From Microvirga sp. (GTDB taxonomy: Bacteria > Pseudomonadota > Alphaproteobacteria > Rhizobiales > Beijerinckiaceae), in the NCBI RefSeq assembly GCF_014699075.1, contig NZ_JACXAB010000008.1, positions 124,001-188,000 on the forward strand: a DNA stretch of 64,000 nucleotides. The letters run 5' to 3'. Of the stretch, positions 1 to 9,267 are shown piece after piece. The position numbers and the translations under genes are program-made. Numbering within the stretch: position 1 is the stretch's first letter; every line of letters starts with the position of its first letter. The notes under the pieces were generated by a model that was not told the DNA's origin, did no database searches, and worked only from the letters and a program-made list of their open reading frames with translations.

Positions 1-2
1 AC

Positions 3-404
3 TCGCCTGCAAACGGCCTTACCCTCTGCAGCGGCTCCCTTGGAGCCAATCCCGTCAACGATGTTCCGGCCATCGCCAAGCGTTTCGCGGACCGCATCTG
101 GTTTGCCCATCTGCGCAACGTGGCCAAGGAACAGGATGGCTCCTTCATGGAAGCGGATCACCTCGGCGGTGATACGGACATGGTGGCTCTGGTGACGGTG
201 CTGCTGGAGGAGCAGAAGCGCCGCAAGGATGCCGGAGACGCGCATTGGCGCATCCCCATGCGTCCCGACCATGGTCATGAACTACTGGACGATGTGGGCA
301 AGCCGACCCATCCGGGCTATCCGGCGATCGGCCGCTTGCGCGGCCTCGCCGAGCTGCGCGGCGTGATGACAGCCATCTCAGCTCTGCGCAACCTGCCGCT
401 CTGA
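3..404 (+). CDS. uxuA: Mannonate dehydratase, C-terminal part (5' end outside window)
   Basis: The frame is open from the window edge and ends at TGA 402-404, giving the last 133 residues. UxuA converts D-mannonate to 2-keto-3-deoxygluconate in glucuronate catabolism. Recognisable UxuA segments are [34 protein letters not shown] and [12 protein letters not shown], the last being the conserved C-terminal active-site stretch. The N-terminal two thirds lie upstream of the window, so intactness cannot be judged. The next gene is on the opposite strand, 15 bp away (convergent), so this ends its own operon. Confidence 0.93.
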   Translation, partial: SPANGLTLCSGSLGANPVNDVPAIAKRFADRIWFAHLRNVAKEQDGSFMEADHLGGDTDMVALVTVLLEEQKRRKDAGDAHWRIPMRPDHGHELLDDVGKPTHPGYPAIGRLRGLAELRGVMTAISALRNLPL

Positions 405-419
405 GGATTGAGGGAAGCC

Positions 420-1568
420 CTATCCGAGCAGATTACGCAGCGTCCGCATGAACACGCGGGCACCGATGGGAATCAGGTCATCGGGGAAGTCGTAATCCGG
501 ATTGTGCAGGCTGGGGTGCTTCTCGCCGGCGCCGAGGAAGAACATGGCCGCAGGCGCCTTCTGACCGAAGCGGCCGAAATCTTCCGAGGCGCGGATCGGC
601 AGACCGCCCCGGTCATAGGGCACCCCCTCGGCTTCGAGCGCCTCACGTAGATGCGCAACCGCCTCCGGGGCATTCTCGCAATGGTGGAAGATGTCGTCAT
701 AGGACACTTCCACGCTCAGCCCCTGTTCACGGGCAGCGCTCAGCACCAGCTGCTCGGCGCTTGCGCAGAGTTCCTCCATTCCTGCATCGGTCAGGGTCCG
801 GAGAGTGACCCAGATCTCCCCATGGGCCGGCGCCACGCCGAAGGCCGGCTCGCCGATCCTAGCATGGGTCACCGTCACCATCGAGAAGCCTTCCTCCAGT
901 GGCCCACCTTTACCAAGAGCCGTGAGCTGGGGCATCAGCTGGGCAACCACGTTCACGGGTGAGAGTCCGGTCTCGGGCATGGAGGCGTGAGCGGTCTTGC
1001 CGGTGAGCACGATGCGTAAGCCGCGCGAGGCGCAGTTGACGGGACCCTCCGTGAGTGCCACGTGGCCAAAGGGCAAGCCCGGCACGTTGTGCAGGGCAAA
1101 GGCGAAGTCCGGGGCAATCTGGCGGAACCGCGGATCGGCCACGACGGCTGCCGCACCGGAACCATCCTCTTCCGCCGGCTGGAACATCAGGATGGCACGA
1201 CCACGCTGCGGCTGCTGGCGACTCAGCTCCCGCGCCAGTGCTGCGAGAATCGCCATGTGGCCGTCATGTCCGCACAGATGAGCTTTGCCGGGCGTAGCGG
1301 AGCGATGAGGCGCATCGGAGATCTCCTGGATCGGCAGCCCATCGAGTTCGGCGCGCACCATCACGGTCGGCCCCGGCTCCCGGCCTTCGTAGACCGCCGC
1401 AATGCCATGGCCTCCGAGGTCCGTCAGGGTCCAGTCGGGATGAGTCGCCTTGATAAAGGCCTGAACCTCACGGGCGGTCTGCTCCTCCTGTCTGGAGAGC
1501 TCCGGCATGCGGTGCAGCTTGCGCCGAAAGGCAACCAGCTCGACCATGTCTTGGTTTGTCAGGACCAT
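420..1568 (-). CDS. M20 family amidohydrolase (hippurate/N-acyl-amino-acid hydrolase type)
   Basis: 382 residues, full length for the M20D amidohydrolase group. It would hydrolyse an N-acyl or amide bond of an amino acid using a metal centre. Motifs seen are LCGHDGHMAIL (metal-binding Cys-Gly-His-Asp-Gly-His), FQPAEEDGSGA with the catalytic Glu pair, and LHNVPGLPFG. The C-terminal ASEDFGRF motif supplies a further metal ligand. The start at 1568 is supported by GGAGGTGAG seven bases upstream. There is no signal peptide, so it is cytoplasmic. The exact substrate (hippurate, indole-acetyl-amino acid, N-acetyl amino acid) cannot be told. It stands alone, convergent with uxuA. Confidence 0.88.
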   Translation of the reverse strand: MVLTNQDMVELVAFRRKLHRMPELSRQEEQTAREVQAFIKATHPDWTLTDLGGHGIAAVYEGREPGPTVMVRAELDGLPIQEISDAPHRSATPGKAHLCGHDGHMAILAALARELSRQQPQRGRAILMFQPAEEDGSGAAAVVADPRFRQIAPDFAFALHNVPGLPFGHVALTEGPVNCASRGLRIVLTGKTAHASMPETGLSPVNVVAQLMPQLTALGKGGPLEEGFSMVTVTHARIGEPAFGVAPAHGEIWVTLRTLTDAGMEELCASAEQLVLSAAREQGLSVEVSYDDIFHHCENAPEAVAHLREALEAEGVPYDRGGLPIRASEDFGRFGQKAPAAMFFLGAGEKHPSLHNPDYDFPDDLIPIGARVFMRTLRNLLG

Positions 1569-1777
1569 CGCTCACCTCCAGGGCCCGCAATTTAAGAACC
1601 AAGCTGCGGACCTCACGCTATCAAGCTTGCTTGTGCACAGGTTTATGGCGGGAGTCCGGAGCATGATCAACCGAAACGACAGCAACTCTGAAGGATGGGA
1701 GTTCAACTCGCCATTCATTGCCGCACCGCGTCTATGCCGCTAAGTTGCCCGCAACTGCTTAAAGGCTCCGCGATCTT

Positions 1778-2665
1778 ATGAACCTGTTCGTTTTCGGCCT
1801 CGGCTACACCGCTCTCCAGTTCATTCACCTTCACGGTCATCGTTTCACGAGTATCGCTGGCACGGTCCGTTCCGTGGAGAAAGCGAAGGCGCTGGAGGCA
1901 GAGGGAGTTCAAGCCTTCCGCTTCGATGGGAAGGATTTCGATCCCGCCATTCTCCAGCATCTTGACCAGACTGAAGCTCTCCTAATCTCCGCAGCGCCGG
2001 CAGAAGGGCAGGATCCGGTCCTGGAGCAGTGTTCCGATGCGATTGGCTCAGCCCCTCGCCTGCGCTGGGTCGGCTATCTCTCCACAGTCGGTGTCTATGG
2101 CGACGCCGGCGGCGGGTGGGTCGACGAGGGGACGCCACCCAATCCGGCATCAGCCCGCGCACGCCAGAGAATTGAGGCCGAACGGCAATGGCTCGAACTC
2201 GGCGCGAGCGCTCCGTTTGCGGTGCATATCTTCCGGCTCGCCGGCATTTACGGCCCCGGTCGGAACGCCCTGCTGAAGGTTGCGGATGGCACCGCCAAGC
2301 GCATCGTGAAGCCTGGACAAGTCTTCAATCGAATCCACACGGAGGATATCGCTCAGGTTCTCATGGCCTCCATCGAGAAGCCGAGCCGGAACGCCATCTA
2401 CAACGTGGCGGACGATGAGCCCGGTCCGCCTCAGGATGTGATTGCCTATGCGGCAGAGCTTCTTGGCAGGGAGCCTCCACCCGAGATCGCCTTCGAAGAA
2501 GCCGATCAGACGCCCATGGCACGCGCCTTCTACGAAGATAACAAGCGCGTTCGCAACACGCGGATCAAGTCAGAACTTGGCGTAAAGCTCCGGTACCCGA
2601 TGTATCGGGACGGTCTCCAGGAGCTGCTCCAGGCGGGTGCACCCGCATCGGTGAGGAAACCTTAG
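1778..2665 (+). CDS. NAD(P)-dependent epimerase/dehydratase-like protein (extended SDR)
   Basis: 295 residues. The N-terminus has a beta strand followed by GLGYTA, a Rossmann glycine motif of the YeeZ-like atypical SDR group. LSTVGVYGD occupies the position of the catalytic Ser/Tyr region, and FRLAGIYGPGRN is the usual extended-SDR sugar-nucleotide segment. The classical YxxxK is not evident, which fits the atypical YeeZ-like subgroup. It is monocistronic, with no obvious partner nearby. The substrate is unknown. Confidence 0.8.
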   Translation: MNLFVFGLGYTALQFIHLHGHRFTSIAGTVRSVEKAKALEAEGVQAFRFDGKDFDPAILQHLDQTEALLISAAPAEGQDPVLEQCSDAIGSAPRLRWVGYLSTVGVYGDAGGGWVDEGTPPNPASARARQRIEAERQWLELGASAPFAVHIFRLAGIYGPGRNALLKVADGTAKRIVKPGQVFNRIHTEDIAQVLMASIEKPSRNAIYNVADDEPGPPQDVIAYAAELLGREPPPEIAFEEADQTPMARAFYEDNKRVRNTRIKSELGVKLRYPMYRDGLQELLQAGAPASVRKP

Positions 2666-2744
2666 GCACAGCCCGAAGGCTTTGCCAGAGCGTAGCCTTG
2701 GGCTCGACCGGTTCTTTGATGATCAATGAAGCAGCTTCGACTAA

Positions 2745-2778
2745 CGAACCATCATCGAACCACTTGCAAATTGGTTCG
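2745..2778. promoter_or_regulatory. Candidate operator upstream of FadR-type regulator
   Basis: CGAACCA occurs at 2745-2751 and again at 2756-2762 (11-bp spacing, one helical turn). It is followed by its inverse TGGTTCG at 2772-2778 after a 9-bp spacer. It lies about 100 bp before the regulator start at 2880 and upstream of the whole importer operon. Such repeats are typical of GntR/FadR autoregulation. This is inference from symmetry only. Confidence 0.4.
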
Positions 2779-2879
2779 GTATCGGGATAGCCTTGTTTCG
2801 TTGAGACCCCAAAGGGCGCAACAAGACGTCGTGGCTGCTGATCCAGCAGCAAGATTGGTTCACAGGGAGCTGGATTTTC

Positions 2880-3656
2880 ATGTCCAACCCGGATCCTTCA
2901 GCAGACAGCTCCAACTTCGCTCTCGGGCGGTTGCGGGCTCTCCTGGACGACAGCTCCTTCGAGGGGGAGGAGCGGCTCCCGCCTGAGCGGGTGCTGGCGA
3001 CCCAGATCGGGATCGGACGCCGTGCCCTGCGGCGGGCCCTTGAGGTGCTCGAGGCGGAAGGCAGAATCTGGCGGCATCAGGGCAAAGGAACCTTCGTCGG
3101 TCCGCGCCCGGCCCATACTCCCACCAACCTTGAGGAATTATCGAAGCGCACGCATCCACTTGAAGTCATGGACGTGCGCCTGGAGATTGAGCCGGCCCTC
3201 GCCCGACTGGCGGCCATGCGTGCCACGAACGGCGACATCGAGCGCCTTCTGCGTTTAGCCGAGAAGACAGCCTCCTCCTCGGATGCGGACGGCCGGGAAC
3301 TCTGGGACAGCGCTCTCCATCGGACTATCGCAGAGGCGGCGGGCAACTCCCTGCTGCTTGCGATCTTCGACATGGTTGACCGAATCCGCCAGGACACCGC
3401 GTGGAGGCTCCTGCGGGAGCGGGCTCGCTCCGGTGATCGTCAGCAGATCTATGTCGAGCAGCACCGCCGGGTCATTGCTGCCATCGCTCAGCGTGAGGCG
3501 CATGCCGCCGAGCACGCCATGCGCGAGCATCTCGAACTTGTGCGCGAAGGCCTTCTCAAGGTGATGACCAGCCCCCTGCCCAATCGCATGGATGGACAGA
3601 TTCAGGAAACACCCGTGACAGCAAACACCAAAAAAGAGATACGCCATGGGACGTGA
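2880..3656 (+). CDS. FadR/GntR-family transcriptional regulator (FCD domain)
   Basis: 258 residues. A winged helix-turn-helix (about residues 10-75, with LPPERVLATQIGIGRRALRR and the wing WRHQGKGTFVG) precedes an all-helical FCD ligand domain (about 95-230). That domain has the usual metal/acid-binding pattern (LEIEPALARLAA, LHRTIAEAAGN, EQHRRVIAAI, AEHAMREHL). AGGGAG lies nine bases upstream of the chosen ATG. The end overlaps the first transporter gene by 11 nt, so it is co-transcribed and probably controls the importer operon in response to a carboxylate or amino-acid ligand. Confidence 0.9.
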   Translation: MSNPDPSADSSNFALGRLRALLDDSSFEGEERLPPERVLATQIGIGRRALRRALEVLEAEGRIWRHQGKGTFVGPRPAHTPTNLEELSKRTHPLEVMDVRLEIEPALARLAAMRATNGDIERLLRLAEKTASSSDADGRELWDSALHRTIAEAAGNSLLLAIFDMVDRIRQDTAWRLLRERARSGDRQQIYVEQHRRVIAAIAQREAHAAEHAMREHLELVREGLLKVMTSPLPNRMDGQIQETPVTANTKKEIRHGT

Positions 3657-4707
3657 GGCCCTCCGACAATCAGGTGCAGAGGTTCATCAGATCGGCAATG
3701 CCGCTGTCGCCTCGGAACCACCGCTACTCAACGTTCAAGGGCTGTCCGTCCGCTTTGATGGCGCCCCAAAGGGCGTGAACGTGGTTGATGACGTCAGCTT
3801 CTCGGTACGCAAGGGCAAAACCCTCTGCATCGTCGGCGAATCCGGCTGCGGCAAGAGCGTGACATCGCTGGCTCTCATGGGGCTGCTCCCAACCCCTCCG
3901 GCGAGGATCGTTGCAGGCTCCGCCACATTTGACGGGCAGAACCTGCTGACCCTGACCGAGCGTGAACGAGCGGATCTGCGCGGCGACCGCATGGCGATGA
4001 TCTTCCAGGAGCCGATGACCTCCCTGAACCCGGCCTTCACCATCGGTGACCAGATCGCCGAGGGAATCGTCAGACACCGCAAGGTCTCCAAAGCCGAGGC
4101 CATGGAGAAAGCCCTCGATATGCTCAGGAAGGTGCGCATCCCTGCACCTGAGAAGCGCTTGCGTGCCTATCCGCACGAGATGTCCGGCGGCATGCGCCAG
4201 CGCGTGATGATTGCGATGGCGCTCGCCAATGATCCGGAACTCCTGATTGCCGACGAGCCGACCACCGCGCTCGACGTGACGATCCAGGCGCAGATCCTCG
4301 CCCTGATCCAGCGCCTTCAGGAGGAGACCGGCACGGCCATGATCCTCATCACGCACGATCTCGGCGTCGTGGCTGAGGTCGCCGACGAGGTGGCCGTGAT
4401 GTATGCCGGGCATGTGGTCGAAAGCGGACCGGTCGAGGCCATTTTCGAGGACCCGCAACACCCCTATACCATCGGCCTTATGGGCTCGGTTCCGTCACTC
4501 GGGCGCCGCCAAGGGCGTCTCGCGACGATCCGCGGCACCGTGCCTCCTGCGGAGCTGATGCCGAAAGGCTGCCGCTTCACGCCGCGCTGTCCCTTCTCGG
4601 ACGCCCGTTGCGGCAATGAACTCCCACCTCTCGGTGAGATCCGGCCCGGCCACCTTGCCCGGTGCTGGTATGCACCTCTCGAACAAAAGCGTGGAGCAGC
4701 CGCATGA
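3646..4707 (+). CDS. Peptide ABC transporter ATP-binding protein (DppD/GsiA-N type)
   Basis: 353 residues, a normal DppD/OppD length. It shows Walker A GESGCGKS (64-71), ABC signature MSGGMRQRV, Walker [13 protein letters not shown], the H-loop His in LITHDLG, and the C-terminal oligopeptide-family extension with Cys residues ([14 protein letters not shown]). It energises import with the ATPase directly downstream. The start overlaps the regulator by 11 nt, and the stop overlaps the next start as ATGA. It belongs to the operon at 2880-12727. Confidence 0.93.
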   Translation: MGREALRQSGAEVHQIGNAAVASEPPLLNVQGLSVRFDGAPKGVNVVDDVSFSVRKGKTLCIVGESGCGKSVTSLALMGLLPTPPARIVAGSATFDGQNLLTLTERERADLRGDRMAMIFQEPMTSLNPAFTIGDQIAEGIVRHRKVSKAEAMEKALDMLRKVRIPAPEKRLRAYPHEMSGGMRQRVMIAMALANDPELLIADEPTTALDVTIQAQILALIQRLQEETGTAMILITHDLGVVAEVADEVAVMYAGHVVESGPVEAIFEDPQHPYTIGLMGSVPSLGRRQGRLATIRGTVPPAELMPKGCRFTPRCPFSDARCGNELPPLGEIRPGHLARCWYAPLEQKRGAAA

Positions 4708-5807
4708 GCGTGATGGCACCCACCGGCGACGTCATCCTCGAAGGCGTGGACCTCAAGAAGCATTTCGGCAGTGGAGGCTTGCTGTCCTCCCCGACGGTCG
4801 TCCGCGCAGTCGATGGCGTGTCCCTCGACATTCGGCGCGGTGAGACGTTCGCCATCGTCGGCGAGTCCGGCTGCGGCAAGTCCACCCTCGGCCGTCTCCT
4901 CCTCCGGCTGATCGAGCCAACCGATGGCGATGTGCGCTATGAAGGCCGCTCTATCCTGAAGTTGAGCAAGAGTGAGCTGCGCCGGTTACGTCGCGAGCTC
5001 CAGATCATCTTCCAGGATCCTTATGCCTCGCTCAACCCGCGCATGAATGTCGGTGACATCATCGCGGAGCCGATCTGGCTTCATAATCTGGCCAGCGGCT
5101 CTGCGAAGCGCGACCGCGTTGCGGATCTCATGCGCACGGTCGGCCTACTGCCCACACACTCGGATCGTTACCCGCACGAGTTTTCCGGCGGCCAGCGCCA
5201 ACGCATTGGGATTGCCCGGGCACTCGCGGGGGATCCGAAGCTGATCGTGGGCGATGAGCCGGTTTCAGCCCTCGACGTGTCGATCCAGGCGCAGATCATC
5301 AATCTGCTGGAGGATCTGAAGGATCGCTTCGGCCTCACGCTCGTCATCGTTGCGCATGATCTCGCCGTGATCCGGCACATGAGCGACCGGGTGGCGGTCA
5401 TGTATCTCGGCGAGATCATGGAGCTGTCGGAGACGGACGCACTCTTCGACAACCCGCTGCACCCCTACACACAGGCGTTGTTGTCCGCGATCCCAGTTCC
5501 GAGCCCGTCGAACAGGCAGCCGAAGGTCCTGCTCCAGGGCGATGTTCCGAGCCCGGCAGCACCGCCATCGGGATGCCGCTTTCATACCCGCTGCCCCCAT
5601 GCGCGGCCCGTGTGCAAGGAGCAGCACCCCGCCCTTGAGGCTGCGCCTGATGGACGGCGCGTAGCCTGCCATTTCTGGCGCGAAATCCAGGGAGCGGGCG
5701 CTGGCTCGATCAGCGCCCCGCCCCCGAGCGCGGCGCTCGCCAAGCGCTTGGCGCTCTACCAAACTTGGCGTGAACGGCAGGATAAGCCCGTCGCGACGAG
5801 CCCCTGA
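4704..5807 (+). CDS. Peptide ABC transporter ATP-binding protein (DppF type)
   Basis: 367 residues from the ATG at 4704, which overlaps the previous stop as ATGA. A longer in-frame start at 4662 is possible, but it would add a poorly conserved extension inside the neighbour. Walker [10 protein letters not shown], signature [15 protein letters not shown], Walker [13 protein letters not shown] and the C-terminal [13 protein letters not shown] segment identify the DppF/OppF partner ATPase. It forms a heterodimer with the preceding protein. Confidence 0.93.
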   Translation: MSVMAPTGDVILEGVDLKKHFGSGGLLSSPTVVRAVDGVSLDIRRGETFAIVGESGCGKSTLGRLLLRLIEPTDGDVRYEGRSILKLSKSELRRLRRELQIIFQDPYASLNPRMNVGDIIAEPIWLHNLASGSAKRDRVADLMRTVGLLPTHSDRYPHEFSGGQRQRIGIARALAGDPKLIVGDEPVSALDVSIQAQIINLLEDLKDRFGLTLVIVAHDLAVIRHMSDRVAVMYLGEIMELSETDALFDNPLHPYTQALLSAIPVPSPSNRQPKVLLQGDVPSPAAPPSGCRFHTRCPHARPVCKEQHPALEAAPDGRRVACHFWREIQGAGAGSISAPPPSAALAKRLALYQTWRERQDKPVATSP

Positions 5808-5846
5808 AAGAAGACTGATCCAGAGGATCATTGGAGGACGACACAA

Positions 5847-7346
5847 ATGAAGAAAAGACTGCTCATAGCCATGGCTGCCGGGCTCCTTGTGAGCACCGCC
5901 GCCTCCGCGCAGACCCTGCGCATCGGCCTCAACGAAGACCCGGACGTGCTCGATCCCCATCGCGCCCGCACTTTCGTCGGCCGCATCGTGTTCACATCCC
6001 TGTGCAACAAGCTGGTCGATATCACGCCGGACCTGAAGTTCACGCCTGAGCTCGCCACCGAATGGCAATGGGGTGATGACGGCAAGTCGCTGACCTTCAA
6101 GCTGCGCCCTGGCGTCAAGTTCCACGACGGCGAGCCACTGAACGCCGCCGCCGTGAAAGCCAACATTGAGCGCGCCCGCAGCCTCCCGGACTCGCTTCGC
6201 AAGAGCGAGCTCACGTCCGTCGACAATGTCGAGGCCGTCGACGACCTGACCGTGAAGGTCAACCTGTCCCGTGCCGATGCGACCCTGCTGTCGCAGCTTT
6301 CAGACCGCGCCGGGATGATGATGTCGCCGAAGGCACTGGCTTCCGCTGATTTCGGCCAGAAGCCGGTTTGCTCGGGTCCGTACAAGTTTGTTGAGCGGGT
6401 GCAGAACGACCGCATCGTGCTTGAGAAGTTCGCCGACCATTGGGACGCGAAGAACTTCAACTTCGAGCGCATCGTGTTCCAGCCCATTCCGGACACGACC
6501 GTGCGTCTCGCCAACCTGCGCTCCGGCAATCTCGATCTGATCGAGCGCCTTGCCCCCAGCGATGTTCCGGCAGCCAAGGGCGACTCCAACCTGGTCTTCG
6601 CGCCTGTCTCCGGCATCGGCTACCAGGGCCTGACCATCAACACCAACAACGGTGAGCGTGCCAAGTCCAAGCTTGGTCAGGATAAGCGTGTCCGACAGGC
6701 GCTCGAACTCTCCATTGATCGCAACGTGATCAACGAGGTGGTGGGTGCCGGCATCTATCCGCCGGCCGGCCAGCCTTTCCCTGAGGCGAGCCCGTACAAT
6801 AATCCGAAGTTCATGGCCACCCAGCGCGATGTCGCCAAGGCCAAGCAACTGCTGAAGGAAGCCGGTGTCGACCGTGTGAAGTTCGAGCTGACCTTCGGCA
6901 CCGGGACAACGGCTCAGCAGATCGCCGAGATCATCCAGGCCATGGCGGCCGAGACAGGCTTCGACATCACGCTGCGCCCGACTGAGTTCGCGGCCATGCA
7001 GAAGGAAGCCCAGGCGGGAAACTTTGACGTGAACGTGATCGGCTGGTCGGGCCGTGTGGATCCCGACGGGAACATCCATCCCTTCGTGACCTGCAAGGGT
7101 GCCCTGAACGACGGCAAGTACTGCAACGAGCAGGTCGACAAGCTCCTGAACGACGCCCGCATCATCAATGACGAGGCCAAGCGCAAGCAGCTTTACGATC
7201 AGGCTCAGGAAATCCTGAAGCAGGATCTGCCGATCATCTACACCTACTACCAGCCCTGGCCCTTCGTTCACACGAAGAAGGTGCAGAACTTCAAGCCGTA
7301 TCCGGACGGCATGATCCGTCTGAAGGGCGTCAAGTTCGCCTCCTGA
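5847..7346 (+). CDS. Peptide ABC transporter substrate-binding protein (SBP family 5)
   Basis: 499 residues. The Sec signal peptide MKKRLLIAMAAGLLVSTAASA (1-21) has an Ala-x-Ala cleavage site. The mature protein has family 5 features: early DPDVLDPHRA, a KLRPGVKFHDGEPLNA block, and a C-terminal YYQPWPFVH segment. It is the periplasmic receptor for a di/oligopeptide or glutathione-like ligand. TGGAGGA precedes the ATG. A terminator-like hairpin follows the stop (7360-7388), a usual way of producing more binding protein than permease. Confidence 0.92.
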   Translation: MKKRLLIAMAAGLLVSTAASAQTLRIGLNEDPDVLDPHRARTFVGRIVFTSLCNKLVDITPDLKFTPELATEWQWGDDGKSLTFKLRPGVKFHDGEPLNAAAVKANIERARSLPDSLRKSELTSVDNVEAVDDLTVKVNLSRADATLLSQLSDRAGMMMSPKALASADFGQKPVCSGPYKFVERVQNDRIVLEKFADHWDAKNFNFERIVFQPIPDTTVRLANLRSGNLDLIERLAPSDVPAAKGDSNLVFAPVSGIGYQGLTINTNNGERAKSKLGQDKRVRQALELSIDRNVINEVVGAGIYPPAGQPFPEASPYNNPKFMATQRDVAKAKQLLKEAGVDRVKFELTFGTGTTAQQIAEIIQAMAAETGFDITLRPTEFAAMQKEAQAGNFDVNVIGWSGRVDPDGNIHPFVTCKGALNDGKYCNEQVDKLLNDARIINDEAKRKQLYDQAQEILKQDLPIIYTYYQPWPFVHTKKVQNFKPYPDGMIRLKGVKFAS

Positions 7347-7359
7347 TCGATTGAAACCT

Positions 7360-7388
7360 GCGTGCCCGGTCTTCTTGATCGGGCACGC
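7360..7388 (+). terminator. Intercistronic hairpin after binding-protein gene
   Basis: GCGTGCCCG (7360-7368) pairs with CGGGCACGC (7380-7388) across an 11-nt loop, followed by a pyrimidine tract ending CCTTTT. It lies between the binding-protein stop and the first permease. It is probably a partial terminator or mRNA-stabilising hairpin. Confidence 0.6.
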
Positions 7389-7422
7389 CCCTTCCCTTTT
7401 CTGATGCGGGTTGCTTAGGCTG

Positions 7423-8370
7423 ATGCTGCGCTACATCGGACGACGAATACTGATTGCCATCCCGACGCTGATCATCGTGTCGCTGCTGGTCTTCGCCCTG
7501 CAAAAGCTCCTGCCCGGTGATCCGGTCCTCACCATGGCGGGAGAGGAGCGCGACCCGCAGGTCCTGGAATATCTGCGCCAGAAGTACCGGCTGGATGATC
7601 CGATCCCGGTTCAATACTTCGCCTGGATCGGCTCAGCCCTGACCGGCAATCTGGGCATATCGCTGCGCACCGACATCCCGGTCCTTGATCTCATCATGAG
7701 CAAGCTCCCAGTCACCCTTGAGCTCGCCATCCTGGCCATGATCGTGGCGCTGGCCATCGGCATCCCGGCCGGGATCATTTCGGCGGTGAAGAAGGGAACG
7801 ACCGTCGACTATGCCGCCAACGTGATCGCGCTCTCGGGCCTGTCGATCCCGAACTTCTGGCTCGGCATCATGCTTATCATGCTGATCTCGGTGCGTTGGC
7901 AACTCCTGCCCGCTTCCGGGTATGTGCCGCCAACAGAGGATTTGTGGCTCAATATCAAGACCATGATCATGCCGGCCTTCGTGCTCGGAACGGGCCTTGC
8001 CGCGAGCCTTATGCGGCATACCCGAAGCGCCATGCTCGGCGTCATGCGCTCCGACTATATCCGCACCGCCCGTGCCAAGGGCCTCCTGTCGCGGAAGGTC
8101 ATCCTGAAGCATGCCCTGCGCAATGCGCTCATTCCCATTGTGACGCTTTCCACCCTGCTCTTCGGCGAACTTCTCGCGGGTGCGGTGCTCACGGAACAGA
8201 TTTTCACCATCCCCGGCTTCGGCAAGCTCATCGTCGATGCAGTCTTCAACCGCGACTATGCCGTCGTACAGGGCGTGGTTCTCTGCACGGCCGTCGGGTT
8301 CATCTTCATGAATCTCGTGGCGGACGTCCTTTACGTTCTCGTCAATCCCCGCCTGAGGCACTCAGCATGA
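7423..8370 (+). CDS. Peptide ABC transporter permease (DppB type)
   Basis: 315 residues from the ATG at 7423. An in-frame TTG at 7411 is an alternative start. MLRYIGRRILIAIPTLII is the characteristic first membrane helix of DppB proteins, and about six helices follow. The cytoplasmic EAA loop TARAKGLLSRKVILKHALRN contacts the ATPases. The stop overlaps the next start by 4 nt (ATGA). Confidence 0.92.
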   Translation: MLRYIGRRILIAIPTLIIVSLLVFALQKLLPGDPVLTMAGEERDPQVLEYLRQKYRLDDPIPVQYFAWIGSALTGNLGISLRTDIPVLDLIMSKLPVTLELAILAMIVALAIGIPAGIISAVKKGTTVDYAANVIALSGLSIPNFWLGIMLIMLISVRWQLLPASGYVPPTEDLWLNIKTMIMPAFVLGTGLAASLMRHTRSAMLGVMRSDYIRTARAKGLLSRKVILKHALRNALIPIVTLSTLLFGELLAGAVLTEQIFTIPGFGKLIVDAVFNRDYAVVQGVVLCTAVGFIFMNLVADVLYVLVNPRLRHSA

Positions 8371-9242
8371 CCGCTACAGCCATCGTCGCCGATGAGGTCG
8401 CTCTGCCGAAGAAACGCAGCCGGGTGCTCTCGAAGTTCCTGAAGAACAAGAGTGCCGTTGTCGGCGGAGCCATCGTGTTGTTCTTCATTCTGGCTGCCAT
8501 CATTGGCCCGTATCTTGCCCCCTACGACCCGATCAAGCCGAGCTTCACGAGCATCCGCAAGGCACCATCGGCGCTATTCTGGTTCGGCACCGACGAACTC
8601 GGCCGTGACATGCTCTCCCGCATGCTCTGGGGCGCGCGAGCTTCCATCATGGCCGGCGTGGTCTCGGTCTTCATCGCCATCGTGCTCGGCGTACCCTTCG
8701 GCCTTATCGCCGGTTATTTCGGCGGCTGGATCGATGCCACCATCTCGCGCGCTACGGACGCCATGCTGGCAATCCCCTTCCTGATCTTCGCCATCGCGCT
8801 CGCGGCCTTCCTTGGGCCCAGCCTCACCAATGCGATGATCGCCATCGGTCTTTCCGCCATGCCGATCTTCATCCGCCTGACCCGCGGGCAGGTGCTGACG
8901 GTAAAAGCCGAGGATTATGTGGAGGGCGCACGAGCCATCGGTCTTCCCGACTTCTGGATCATGGTGCGCTACGTTCTTCCCAACGTGCTGCCGCCGATCC
9001 TGGTCCAAGGCACGCTGACCATCGCCACGGCCATCATTGCGGAGGCGAGCCTGTCCTTCCTCGGACTGGGCCAGCAGCCGCCGAATCCCTCCTGGGGTTC
9101 CATGCTCAACACGGCCAAGAACTTTATGGATCAAGCCCCTTGGATGTCGATATTCCCGGGCTCCGCAATCTTCCTGATCGTGCTCGGCTTCAATCTTCTC
9201 GGCGACGGCCTGCGCGACGCGCTCGATCCCCGCGAACAGTAA
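8367..9242 (+). CDS. Peptide ABC transporter permease (DppC type)
   Basis: 291 residues. The ATG at 8367 overlaps the upstream stop. The N-terminal OppC-type segment (FLKNKSAVVGGAIVLFF helix, then LAPYDPIKP) is followed by FGTDELGRDMLSRMLWGAR, a hallmark of DppC/OppC. The EAA loop is VEGARAIGLPDFWIMVRYVL. It completes the heteromeric channel with the DppB-like protein. Confidence 0.92.
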   Translation: MTATAIVADEVALPKKRSRVLSKFLKNKSAVVGGAIVLFFILAAIIGPYLAPYDPIKPSFTSIRKAPSALFWFGTDELGRDMLSRMLWGARASIMAGVVSVFIAIVLGVPFGLIAGYFGGWIDATISRATDAMLAIPFLIFAIALAAFLGPSLTNAMIAIGLSAMPIFIRLTRGQVLTVKAEDYVEGARAIGLPDFWIMVRYVLPNVLPPILVQGTLTIATAIIAEASLSFLGLGQQPPNPSWGSMLNTAKNFMDQAPWMSIFPGSAIFLIVLGFNLLGDGLRDALDPREQ

Positions 9243-9267
9243 AAACTCGAAACATCGGATAAAAGAC

